Of a DNA stretch of 64,000 bases, positions 8,801 through 22,928 are shown one piece after another. The translations under genes were made by a program, and so were the position numbers. Each line of letters opens with the position of its first letter. Within the stretch, counting starts at the first letter, position 1. The DNA lies in assembly GCA_014843695.1 (NCBI GenBank), contig CM026391.1:21979518-22043517 (forward strand), in the 5' to 3' direction. The notes beneath the pieces were generated by a model, which had not been told where the DNA came from, did no database searches, and was given only the letters and a program-made list of their open reading frames with translations. The DNA comes from Archivesica marissinica (lineage: Eukaryota > Mollusca > Bivalvia > Venerida > Vesicomyidae).

Positions 8801-11800
8801 ATGTGCTAATTCATACATGATGTAAGGCATGCGCTAAAACACAATACAAAACATGTGCTAATGTATACATGGTGTAAGGCATGCGCTAAAACACGATACA
8901 AAACATGTGCTAATTCATACATGATGTAAGGCATGCGCTAAAACACGATACAAAACAAGTGCTAATTCATACATGATGTAAGGCATGCGCTAAAACACAA
9001 TACAAAACATGTGCTAATTCATACATGATGTAAGGCATGCACTAAAACACAATACAAAACATGTGCTAATTCATACATGATGTAAGGCATGCACTAAAAC
9101 ACGATACAAAACAAGTGCTAATTCATACATGATGTAAGGCATGCGCTAAAACATGATACAAAACATGTGCTAATTCATACATGTAAGGCATGTGCTAAAA
9201 CATGATACAAAACATGTGCTAATTCATACATGATGTAAGGCATGCGCTAAAACACGATACAAAACATGTGCTAATTCATACATGATGTAAGGCATGCGCT
9301 AAAACACGATACAAAACAAGTGCTAATTCATACATGATGTAAGGCATGCGCTAATACATGATACAAAACATGTGCTAATTCATACATGATGTAAGGCATG
9401 CATTAAAACACGATACAAAACAAGTGCTAATTCATACATGATGTAAGGCATGCGCTAAAACACGATACAAAACAAGTGCTAATTCATACATGATGTAAGG
9501 CATGCGCTAATACACAATACAAAACATGTGCTAATTCATACATGATGTAAGGCATGCGCTAATACATGATACAAAACATGTGCTAATTCATACATGATGT
9601 AAGGCATGCATTAAAACACGATACAAAACAAGTGCTAATTCATACATGATGTAAGGCATGCGCTAAAACACGATACAAAACAAGTGCTAATTCATACATG
9701 ATGTAAGGCATGCGCTAATACACAATACAAACATGTGCTAATTCATACATGATGTAAGGCATGCGCTAATACACGATACAAAACATGTGCTAATTCATAC
9801 ATGATGTAAGGCATGCGCTAAAACACAATACAAAACATGTGCTAATGTATACATGGTGTAAGGCATGCGCTAAAACACGATACAAAACATGTGCTAATTC
9901 ATACATGATGTAAGGCATGCGCTAAAACACGATACAAAACATGTGCTAATTCATACATGATGTAAGGCATGCGCTAAAACACGATACAAAACATGTGCTA
10001 ATTCATACATGTAAGGCATGCGCTAAAACATGATACAAAACATGTGCTAATTCATACATGATGTAAGGCATGCGCTAAAACACGATACAAAACATGTGCT
10101 AATTCATACATGATGTAAGGCATGCACTAAAACACGATACAAAACATGTGCTAATTCATACATGATGTAAGGCATGCGCTAAAACATGATACAAAACATG
10201 TGCTAATGTATACATGGTGTAAGGCATGCGCTAAAACACGATACAAAACATGTGCTAATTCATACATGATGTAAGGCATGCACTAAAACACGATACAAAA
10301 CATGTGCTAATTCATACATGATGTAAGGCATGCGCTAAAACATGATACAAAACATGTGCTAATGTATACATGGTGTAAGGCATGCGCTAAAACACGATAC
10401 AAAACATGTGCTAATTCATACATGATGTAAGGCATGCACTAAAACACGATACAAAACATGTGCTAATTCATACATGATGTAAGGCATGCGCTAAAACATG
10501 ATACAAAACATGTGCTAATGTATACATGGTGTAAGGCATGCGCTAAAACACGATACAAAACATGTGCTAATTCATACATGATGTAAGGCATGCGCTAAAA
10601 CACGATACAAAACATGTGCTAATTCATACATGATGTAAGGCATGCGCTAAAACACGATACAAAACATGTGCTAATTCATACATGATGTAAGGCATGCGCT
10701 AAAACATGATACAAAACATGTGCTAATGTATACATGGTGTAAGGCATGCGCTAAAACACGATACAAAACATGTGCTAATTCATACATGATGTAAGGCATG
10801 CGCTAAAACACGATACAAAACATGTGCTAATTCATACATGATGTAAGGCATGCGCTAAAACACGATACAAAACATGTGCTAATGTATACATGATGTAAGG
10901 CATGCGCTAAAACACGATACAAAACATGTGCTAATTCATACATGATGTAAGGCATGCGCTAAAACACGATACAAAACATGTGCTAATTCATACATGATGT
11001 AAGGCATGCGCTAAAACACGATACAAAACATGTGCTAATTCATACATGATGTAAGGCATGCGCTAAAACACGATACAAAACATGTGCTAATTCATACATG
11101 ATGTAAGGCATGCGCTAAAACACGATACAAAACATGTGCTAATTCATACATGATGTAAGGCATGCGCTAATACACGATACAAAACATGTGCTAATTCATA
11201 CATGATGTAAGGCATGCGCTAATACACGATACAAAACATGTGCTAATTCATACATGATGTAAGGCATGCGCTAAAACACAATACAAAACATGTGCTAATG
11301 TATACATGGTGTAAGGCATGCGCTAAAACACGATACAAAACATGTGCTAATTCATACATGATGTAAGGCATGCGCTAAAACACGATACAAAACATGTGCT
11401 AATTCATACATGATGTAAGGCATGCGCTAAAACACGATACAAAACATGTGCTAATTCATACATGATGTAAGGCATGCGCTAAAACACAATACAAAACATG
11501 TGCTAATGTATACATGGTGTAAGGCATGCGCTAAAACACGATACAAAACATGTGCTAATTCATACATGATGTAAGGCATGCGCTAAAACACGATACAAAA
11601 CATGTGCTAATTCATACATGATGTAAGGCATGCGCTAAAACACGATACAAAACATGTGCTAATTCATACATGATGTAAGGCATGCGCTAAAACACAATAC
11701 AAAACATGTGCTAATTCATACATGATGTAAGGCATGCACTAAAACACGATACAAAACAAGTGCTAATTCATACATGATGTAAGGCATGCGCTAAAACACG

Positions 11801-14800
11801 ATACAAAACAAGTGCTAATTCATACATGATGTAAGGCATGCGCTAATACACAATACAAAACATGTGCTAATTCATACATGATGTAAGGCATGCGCTAATA
11901 CATGATACAAAACATGTGCTAATTCATACATGATGTAAGGCATGCGCTAAAACACGATACAAAACATGTGCTAATTCATACATGATGTAAGGCATGCGCT
12001 AAAACACGATACAAAACATGTGCTAATTCATACATGATGTAAGGCATGCGCTAATACACGATACAAAACATGTGCTAATTCATACATGATGTAAGGCATG
12101 CGCTAAAACACGATACAAAACATGTGCTAATTCATACATGATGTAAGGCATGCGCTAAAACACGATACAAAACATGTGCTAATGTATACATGGTGTAAGG
12201 CATGCGCTAAAACACGATACAAAACATGTGCTAATTCATACATGATGTAAGGCATGCGCTAAAGCACGATACAAAACATGTGCTAATTCATACATGATGT
12301 AAGGCATGCGCTAAAACACGATACAAAACATGTGCTAATTCATACATGATGTAAGGCATGCGCTAAAACACGATACAAAACATGTGCTAATTCATACATG
12401 ATGTAAGGCATGCGCTAAAACACAATACAAAACATGTGCTAATGTATACATGGTGTAAGGCATGCGCTAAAACACGATACAAAACATGTGCTAATTCATA
12501 CATGATGTAAGGCATGCGCTAAAACACGATACAAAACATGTGCTAATTCATACATGATGTAAGGCATGCGCTAAAACACAATACAAAACATGTGCTAATT
12601 CATACATGATGTAAGGCATGCGCTAAAACACGATACAAAACATGTGCTAATTCATACATGATGTAAGGCATGCACTAAAACACGATACAAAACAAGTGCT
12701 AATTCATACATGATGTAAGGCATGCGCTAAAACATGATACAAAACATGTGCTAATTCATACATGTAAGGCATGCGCTAAAACATGATACAAAACATGTGC
12801 TAATTCATACATGATGTAAGGCATGCGCTAAAACACGATACAAAACATGTGCTAATTCATACATGATGTAAGGCATGCGCTAAAACACGATACAAAACAT
12901 GTGCTAATTCATACATGATGTAAGGCATGCGCTAATACATGATACAAAACATGTGCTAATTCATACATGATGTAAGGCATGCGCTAAAACACGATACAAA
13001 ACATGTGCTAATTCATACATGATGTAAGGCATGCGCTAAAACACGATACAAAACAAGTGCTAATTCATACATGATGTAAGGCATGCGCTAATACACAATA
13101 CAAAACATGTGCTAATTCATACATGATGTAAGGCATGCGCTAAAACATGATACAAAACATGTGCTAATTCATACATGATGTAAGGCATGCGCTAAAACAC
13201 GATACAAAACATGTGCTAATTCATACATGATGTAAGGCATGCGCTAAAACACGATACAAAACAAGTGCTAATTCATACATGATGTAAGGCATGCGCTAAT
13301 ACACGATACAAACATGTGCTAATTCATACATGATGTAAGGCATGCGCTAAAACACGATACAAAACATGTGCTAATTTCATACATGATGTAAGGCATGCGC
13401 TAAAACATGATACAAAACATGTGCTAATTCATACATGTAAGGCATGCGCTAAAACATGATACAAAACATGTGCTAATTCATACATGATGTAAGGCATGCG
13501 CTAAAACACGATACAAAACATGTGCTAATTCATACATGATGTAAGGCATGCACTAAAACACGATACAAAACATGTGCTAATTCATACATGATGTAAGGCA
13601 TGCGCTAAAACATGATACAAAACATGTGCTAATGTATACATGGTGTAAGGCATGCGCTAAAACACGATACAAAACATGTGCTAATTCATACATGATGCAA
13701 GGCATGCGCTAAAGCACGATACAAAACATGTGCTAATTCATACATGATGTAAGGCATGCGCTAAAACACGATACACAACATGTGCTAATTCATACATGAT
13801 GTAAGGCATGCGCTAAAACACGATACAAAACATGTGCTAATTCATACATGATGTAAGGCATGCGCTAAAACACGATACAAAACATGTGCTAATTCATACA
13901 TGATGTAAGGCATGCGCTAAAACACAATACAAAACATGTGCTAATTCATACATGATGTAAGGCATGCGCTAATACACAATACAAAACATGTGCTAATTCA
14001 TACATGATGTAAGGCATGCGCTAATACACGATACAAAACATGTGCTAATTCATACATGATGTAAGGCATGCGCTAAAACACAATACAAAACATGTGCTAA
14101 TGTATACATGGTGTAAGGCATGCGCTAAAACACGATACAAAACATGTGCTAATTCATACATGATGTAAGGCATGCGCTAATACACGATACAAAACATGTG
14201 CTAATTCATACATGATGTAAGGCATGCGCTAAAACACGATACAAAACATGTGCTAATTCATACATGATGTAAGGCATGCGCTAAAACACAATACAAAACA
14301 TGTGCTAATTCATACATGATGTAAGGCATGCGCTAAAACACGATACAAAACATGTGCTAATTCATACATGATGTAAGGCATGCGCTAAAACACGATACAA
14401 AACAAGTGCTAATTCATACATGATGTAAGGCATGCGCTAAAACACAATACAAAACATGTGCTAATTCATACATGATGTAAGGCATGCGCTAAAACACAAT
14501 ACAAAACATGTGCTAATTCATACATGATGTAAGGCATGCACTAAAACACGATACAAAACATGTGCTAATTCATACATGATGTAAGGCATGCGCTAAAACA
14601 TGATACAAAACATGTGCTAATTCATACATGTAAGGCATGCGCTAAAACATGATACAAAACATGTGCTAATTCATACATGATGTAAGGCATGCGCTAAAAC
14701 ACGATACAAAACATGTGCTAATTCATACATGATGTAAGGCATGCGCTAAAACACGATACAAAACATGTGCTAATTCATACATGATGTAAGGCATGCGCTA

Positions 14801-17083
14801 AAACACGATACAAAACATGTGCTAATTCATACATGATGTAAGGCATGCGCTAAAACACGATACAAAACATGTGCTAATTCATACATGATGTAAGGCATGC
14901 GCTAAAACACGATACAAAACATGTGCTAATTCATACATGATGTAAGGCATGCGCTAAAACACGATACAAAACATGTGCTAATTCATACATGATGTAAGGC
15001 ATGCGCTAAAACACGATACAAAACATGTGCTAATTCATACATGATGTAAGGCATGCGCTAAAACAATACAAAACATGTGCTAATTCATACATGATGTAAG
15101 GCATGCGCTAAAACACGATACAAAACATGTGCTAATTCATACATGATGTAAGGCATGCGCTAAAACACGATACAAAACATGTGCTAATTCATACATGATG
15201 TAAGGCATGCGCTAAAACACGATACAAAACATGTGCTAATTCATACATGATGTAAGGCATGCGCTAAAACATGTGTTTCATACATGATGTAAGGCATGCG
15301 CTAAAACACGATACAAAACATGTGCTAATTCATACATGATGTAAGGCATGCGCTAAAACACGATACAAAACATGTGCTAATTCATACATGATGTAAGGCA
15401 TGCGCTAAAACACGATACAAAACATGTGCTAATTCATACATGATGTAAGGCATGCGCTAAAACACGATACAAAACAAGTGCTAATTCATACATGATGTAA
15501 GGCATGCGCTAAAACATGATACAAAACATGTGCTAATTCATACATGTAAGGCATGCGCTAAAACATGATACAAAACATGTGCTAATTCATACATGATGTA
15601 AGGCATGCGCTAAAACACGATACAAAACAAGTGCTAATTCATACATGATGTAAGGCATGCGCTAATACACAATACAAAACATGTGCTAATTCATACATGA
15701 TGTAAGGCATGCGCTAATACATGATACAAAACATGTGCTAATTCATACATGATGTAAGGCATGCATTAAAACACGATACAAAACAAGTGCTAATTCATAC
15801 ATGATGTAAGGCATGCGCTAAAACACGATACAAAACAAGTGCTAATTCATACATGATGTAAGGCATGCGCTAATACACAATACAAAACATGTGCTAATTC
15901 ATACATGATGTAAGGCATGCGCTAATACATGATACAAAACATGTGCTAATTCATACATGATGTAAGGCATGCATTAAAACACGATAAAAAACAAGTGCTA
16001 ATTCATACATGATGTAAGGCATGCGCTAAAACACGATACAAAACAAGAGCTAATTCATACATGATGTAAGGCATGTGCTAATACACAATACAAACATGTG
16101 CTAATTCATACATGATGTAAGGCATGCGCTAATACACGATACAAAACATGTGCTAATTCATACATGATGTAAGGCATGCGCTAAAACACGATACAAAACA
16201 TGTGCTAATTTCATACATGATGTAAGGCATGCGCTAAAACATGATACAAAACATGTGCTAATTCAAACATGTAAGGCATGCTCTAAAACATGATACAAAA
16301 CATGTGCTAATTCATACATGATGTAAGGCATGCACTAAAACACGATAAAAAACATGTGCTAATTCATACATGATGTAAGGCATGCGCTAAAACATGATAC
16401 AAAACATGTGCTAATGTATACATGGTGTAAGGCATGCGCTAAAACACGATACAAAACATGTGCTAATTCATACATGATGCAAGGCATGCGCTAAAGCACG
16501 ATACAAAACATGTGCTAATTTCATACATGATGTAAGGCATGCGCTAAAACACGATACACAACATGTGCTAATTCATACATGATGTAAGGCATGCGCTAAA
16601 ACACGATACAAAACATGTGCTAATTCATACATGATGCAAGGCATGCGCTAAAGCATGATACAAAACATGTGCTAATTCATACATGATGTAAGGCATGCGC
16701 TAAAGCATGATACAAAACATGTGCTAATTCATACATGATGTAAGGCATGCGCTAAAACATGATACACAACATGTGCTAATTCATACCTGATGTAAGGCAT
16801 GCGCTAAAACACGATACAAAACATGTGCTAATTCATACATGATGTAAGGCATGCACTAAAACACGATACAAAACAAGTGCTAATTCATACATGATGTAAG
16901 GCATGCGCTAAAGCATGATACAAACCATGTGCTAATTCATACATGTAAGGCATGCGCTAATACATGATACAAAACATGTGCTAATTCATACATGATGTAA
17001 GGCATGCACTAAAACACGATACACAACATGTGCTAATTCATACATGATGTAAGGCATGCGCTAAAACACGATACAAAACATGT
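5821..17083 (+). repeat. Satellite 2: 52-bp tandem array, forward orientation, about 216 units
   Basis: The 52-bp period is direct. Each unit has CATACATGATGTAAGG, CATGCGCTAAAACACG, ATACAAAACATGTGC and TAATT. GC is about 37 percent. Variation is limited to recurring alternatives: CACGAT/CATGAT/CACAAT, CGCTAA/CACTAA, ACATGTG/ACAAGTG, TTCATACATGATG/TGTATACATGGTG, and a 49-bp form lacking three bases in CATACATGTAAGG (for example 7987, 10012, 12769, 13434, 14627). The same combinations of variants recur at fixed distances, so multi-unit blocks have been copied. Stop triplets (TAA) occur in every unit, so there are no long open frames. No gene, spacer or mobile element interrupts the array. Confidence 0.98.
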
Positions 17084-17394
17084 ATGAATTAGCACATGTT
17101 GTGTATCGTGTTTTAGCGCATGCCATACATCATGTATGAATTAGCATATGTTTTGTATCATGCTTTAGCGCATGCCTTACATCATATATGAATTAGCACA
17201 TGATGTATATCGTGTTTTAGCGCATTCCTTACATCATGTATGAAATTAGCACATGTTTTGTATCGTGCTTTAGCGCATGCCTTACATCATGTATGACTTA
17301 GCACATGTTTTGTATCGTGATTTAGTGCATGCCTTACATCATGTATGAATTAGCACATGTTTTGTATCGTGTTTTAGCGCATGCCTTACATCAT
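17079..17394 (-). repeat. Satellite 2 in inverted orientation, about six units
   Basis: After 17083 the sequence becomes the reverse complement of satellite 2 (ATGAATTAGCACATG, TTTTAGCGCATGCC, TTACATCATGT) and stays so until TTACATCAT at 17386-17394. Then satellite 3 starts. The inverted units carry ordinary satellite 2 variants plus some private ones (GCATATG, GATGTATATCG, GCGCATTCC). Confidence 0.96.
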
Positions 17395-19217
17395 TATGCA
17401 TTGTTAGAGGGTGTGTTGTACATGCATTACAGTGTTACATTGTGTATTGTACATGCGTTACATTGTGCATTATTACAGGGTGTATTGTACATGCGTTACA
17501 TTGTGCATTGTTACAGGGTGTATTGTACATGCGTTACATTGTGCATTGTTACAGGGTGTATTGTGCATACGTTACATTGTGCATTGTTACAGGGTGTGTT
17601 GTACATGCGTTACATGGTGTGTTGTACAGGCGTTACAGTGTGTATTGTACATACGTTACATTGTGCATTGTTACAGGGTGTGTTGTACATACGTTACATT
17701 GTGCATTGTTACAGGGTGTATTGTACATACGTTACATTGTGCATTGTTTGTTACAGGGTGTGTTGTACATGCATTACAGTGTTACATTGTGTTTTGTACA
17801 TACGTTAAATTGTTACAGGGTGTATTGTACATACGTTACATTGTGCATTGTTACAGGGTGTATTGTACAAGCGTTACATTGTGCATTGTTACAGGGTGTA
17901 TTGTACATACGTTACATTGTGCATTGTTACAGGGTGTATTGTGCATACGTTACATTGTTACAGGGTGTGTTGTACATGCGTTACTTGGTGTGTTGTACAT
18001 GCGTTACAGTGTGTATTGTACATACGTTACATTGTTACAGGGTGTGTTGTACATGCATTACAGTGTTACATTGTGCATTGGTAGAGGGTGTGTTGTACAT
18101 GCATTACAGTGTTACATTGTGCATTGTTACAGTGTGTATTGTACATGCGTTACATTGGGCATTGTTACAGGGTGTATTGTACATACGTTACATTGTGCAT
18201 TGTTACAGGGTGTATTGTACACACGTTACATTGTGCATTGTTACAGGGTGTATTGTACATACGTTACATTGTGCATTGTTACAGGGTGTATTGTACATGC
18301 GTTACCTTGTGCATTGTTACAGGGTGTATTGTACATACGTTACATTGTGCATTGTTACAGGGTGTATTGTACATACGTTACATTGTGCATTGTTACAGTG
18401 TGTATTGTACATACGTTACATTGTGCGTTGTTACAGGGTGTATTGTACATGCGTTACATTGTTACATGGTGTGTTGTACATGCGTTACAGAGTGTATTGT
18501 ACATACGTTACATTGTGCATTGTTACAGGGTGTGTTGTACATGCATTACAGTGTTAGATTGTTACATGGTGTCTTGTACATACGTTACATTGTTACAGGG
18601 TGTATTGTATATACGTTACATTGTGCATTGTTACAGGGTGTATTGTACATGCGTTACATTGTGCAGTGTTACAAGGTGTATTGTACATACGTTACTTTGT
18701 GCATTGTTACAGTGTGTATTGTACATACGTTACATTGTTACAGGGTGTGTTGTACATGCGTTACATTGTGTGTTGTACATGCGTTACAGTGTGTATTGTA
18801 CATACGTTACATTGTGCATTGTTACAGGGTGTGTTGTACTTGCATTACAGTGTTACATTGTTACATGGTGTGTTGTACATACGATACATTGTTACAGGGT
18901 ATATTGTACATACGTTGCATTGTGCATTGTTACAGGGTGTATTGTACATACGTTACATTGTGCATTGTTACAGTGTGTATTGTGCATACGTTACATTGTG
19001 CATTGTTACAGGGTGTGTTGTACATGCGTTACATGGTGTGTTGTACAGGCGTTACAGTGTGTATTGTACATACGTTACATTGTGCATTGTTACAGGGTGT
19101 GTTGTACATACGTTACATTGTGCATTGTTACAGGGTGTATTGTACATACGTTACATTGTGCATTGTTACAGGGTGTGTTGTACATGCATTACAGTGTTAC
19201 ATAGTGTGGTGTACATA
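17395..19217. repeat. Satellite 3 entry segment next to the inverted satellite 2
   Basis: The array begins directly with CATTGTTAGAGGGTG, with no gradual decay. The TTAGAGGG variant recurs at about 23,800 and 37,400, so the entry phrase belongs to a block found deeper in the array. The first GTTAAATTGTTACAGG landmark is near 17,805. Confidence 0.7.
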
Positions 19218-21232
19218 CGTTAAATTGTTACAGGGTGTATTGTACATACGTTACATTGTGCATTGTTACAGGGTGTATTGTACAAGCGTTACATTGTGCA
19301 TTGTTACAGGGTGTATTGTACATACGTTACATTGTGCATTGTTACAGGGTGTATTGTGCATACGTTACATTGTTACAGGGTGTGTTGTACATGCGTTACT
19401 TGGTGTGTTGTACATGCGTTACAGTGTGTATTGTACATACGTTACATTGTGCATTGTTACAGGGTGTGTTGTACATGCATTACAGTGTTACATTGTGCAT
19501 TGGTACAGGGTGTATTGTACATGCATTACATTGTGCATTGTTACAGGGTGTATTGTACATACGTTACATTGTGCATTGTTACAGGGTGTGTTGTACATGC
19601 ATTACAGTGTTACATTGTGCATTGGTACAGGGTGTGTTGTACATGCATTACAGTGTTACATTGTGCATTGTTACAGAGTGTATTGTACATGCGTTACATT
19701 GGGCATTGTTACAGGGTGTATTGTACATACATTACAGTGTTACATTGTGCATTGTTACAGTGTGTATTGTACATGCATTATATTGTGCATTGTTACAGGC
19801 TGTATTGTACATACGTTACATTGTGCATTGTTACAGGGTGTATTGTACATACGTTACATTGTGCATTGTTACATGGTGTATTGTACATACGTTACAGGGT
19901 GTATTGTACATGCGCTACATTGTGCATTGTTACAGGGTGTGTTGTACATGCGTTACATTTTGCATTGTTACATGGTGTATTGTACATGCGTTACATTGTT
20001 ACAGGGTGTGTTGTACATGCGTTACATTGTGCATTGTTACAGGGTGTGTTGTACATGCGTTACATTGTGTGTTGTACAGGCGTTACAGTGTGTATTGTAC
20101 ATACGTTACATTGAGCATTGTTACAGGGTGTGTTGTACATGCATTACAGTGTTACATTGTGCATTGTTATATTGTGTATTGTACATGCGTTACATTGTGC
20201 ATTGTTACAGGGTGTATTGTACATACGTTACATTGTGCATTGTTACAGGGTGTATTGTACATACGTTACATTGTGCATTGTTACAGGGTGTATTGTACAT
20301 ACGTTACATTGTGCATTGTTACAGGGTGTGTTGTACATGCATTACAGTGTTACATTGTTACAGGGTGTATTGTACATGCGTTACATTGTGCATTGTTACA
20401 GGGTGTATTGTACATACGTTACATTGTGCATTGTTACAGGATGTATTGTACATACGTTACATTGTGCATTGTTACAGGGTGTGTTGGACATGCGTTACAT
20501 TGTTACATGGTGTGTTGTACATGCGTTACAGAGTGTATTGTACATACGTTACATTGTGCATCGTTACAGGGTGTGTTGTACATGCATTACAGTGTTAGAT
20601 TGTTACATGGTGTGTTGTACATACGTTACATTGTTACAGGGTGTATTGTATATACGTTACATAGTGCATTGTTACAGGGTGTATTGTACATGCGTTACAT
20701 TGTGCAGTGTTACAGGGTGTATTGTACATACGTTACATTGTGCATTGTTACAGTGTGTGTTGTACATGCGTTACATTGTGAGTTGTACATGCGTTACAGT
20801 GTGTATTGTACATACGTTACATTGTGCATTGTTACAGGGTGTGTTGTACATGCATTACAGTGTTACATTGTTACATGGTGTGTTGTACATACGTTACATT
20901 GTTACAGGGTATATTGTACATACGTTACATTGTGCATTGTTACAGGGTGTATTGTACATACGTTACATTGTGCATTGTTACAGTGTGTATTGTGCATACG
21001 TTACATTGTGCATTGTTACAGGGTGTGTTGTACATGCGTTACATGGTGTGTTGTACAGGCGTTACAGTGTGTATTGTACATACGTTACATTGTGCATTGT
21101 TACAGGGTGTGTTGTACATACGTTACATTGTGCATTGTTACAGGGTGTATTGTACATACGTTACATTGTGCATTGTTTGTTACAGGGTGTGTTGTACATG
21201 CATTACAGTGTTACATAGTGTGTTGTACATAC
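19218..21232. repeat. Satellite 3 higher-order copy, 2,015 bp
   Basis: It is delimited by the landmark GTTAAATTGTTACAGG at both ends. It carries the ordered markers TACAAGCG (about 19,287), TTGAGCATTG (20,111) and TTATATTGTG (about 20,167). The next copy repeats these, with TTGAGCATTG 1,930 bp later at 22,041. Confidence 0.75.
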
Positions 21233-22928
21233 GTTAAATTGTTACAGGGTGTATTGTACATACGTTACATTGTGCATTGTTACAGGGTGTATTGTACAAG
21301 CGTTACATTGTGCATTGTTACAGGGTGTATTGTACATACGTTACATTGTGCATTGTTACAGGGTGTATTGTGCATACGTTACATTGTTACAGGGTGTGTT
21401 GTACATGCGTTACTTGGTGTGTTGTACATGCGTTACAGTGTGTATTGTACATACGTTACATTGTGCATTGTTACAGGGTGTGTTGTACATGCATTACAGT
21501 GTTACATTGTGCATTGGTACAGGGTGTATTGTACATGCGTTACATTGTGCATTGTTACAGGGTGTATTGTACATACGTTACATTGTGCATTGTTACAGGG
21601 TGTGTTGTACATGCATTACAGTGTTACATTGTGCATTGGTACAGGGTGTGTTGTACATGCATTACAGTGTTACATTGTGCATTGTTACAGTGTGTATTGT
21701 ACATGCGTTACATTGTGCATTGTTACAGGGTGTATTGTACATACGTTACATTGTGCATTGTTACAGGGTGTATTGTACATACGTTACATTGTGCATTGTT
21801 ACATGGTGTATTGTACATACGTTACAGGGTGTATTGTACATGCGTTACATTGTGCATTGTTACAGGGTGTGTTGTACATGCGTTACATTGTGCATTGTTA
21901 CATGGTGTATTGTACATGCGTTACATTGTTACAGGGTGTGTTGTACATGCGTTACATTGTGCATTGTTACAGGGTGTGTTGTACATGCGTTACATTGTGT
22001 GTTGTACAGGCGTTACAGTGTGTATTGTACATACGTTACATTGAGCATTGTTACAGGGTGTGTTGTACATGCATTACAGTGTTACCATGTGCATTGTTAT
22101 ATTGTGTATTGTACATGCATTACATTGTGCATTGTTACAGGGTGTATTGTACATACGTTACATTGTGCATTGTTACAGGGTGTATTGTACATACGTTACA
22201 TTGTGCATTGTTACAGGGTGTATTGTACATACGTTACATTGTGCATTGTTACAGGGTGTGTTGTACATGCATTACAGTGTTACATTGTTACAGGGTGTAT
22301 TGTACATGCGTTACATTGTGCATTGTTACAGGGTGTATTGTACATACGTTACATTGTGCATTGTTACAGGGTGTATTGTACATACGTTACATTGTGCATT
22401 GTTACAGTGTGTATTGTACATACGTTACATTGTACATTGTTACAGGGTGTGTTGGACATGCGTTACATTGTTACATGGTGTGTTGTACATGCGTTACAGA
22501 GTGTATTGTACATACGTTACATTGTGCATTGTTACAGGGTGTGTTGTACATGCATTACAGTGTTAGATTGTTACATGGTGTGTTGTACATACGTTACATT
22601 GTTACAGGGTGTATTGTATATACGTTACATTGTGCATTGTTACAGGGTGTATTGTACATGCGTTACATTGTGCAGTGTTACAGGGTGTATTGTGCATACG
22701 TTAGATTGTGCATTGTTACAGGGTGTGTTGTACATGCGTTACATGGTGTGTTGTACAGGCGTTACAGTGTGTATTGTACATACGTTACATTGTGCATTGT
22801 TACAGGGTGTGTTGTACATACGTTACATTGTGCATTGTTACAGGGTGTATTGTACATACGTTACATTGTGCATTGTTACAGGGTGTGTTGTACCTGCATT
22901 ACAGTGTTACATAGTGTGTTGTACATAC

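Noticed and set aside
5821..17083. CRISPR-like regular repeats in satellite 2
   Set aside because: There are no unique spacers between repeats. Units are directly adjacent at 52 bp, and the flanking sequence is eukaryotic with SINEs and introns.
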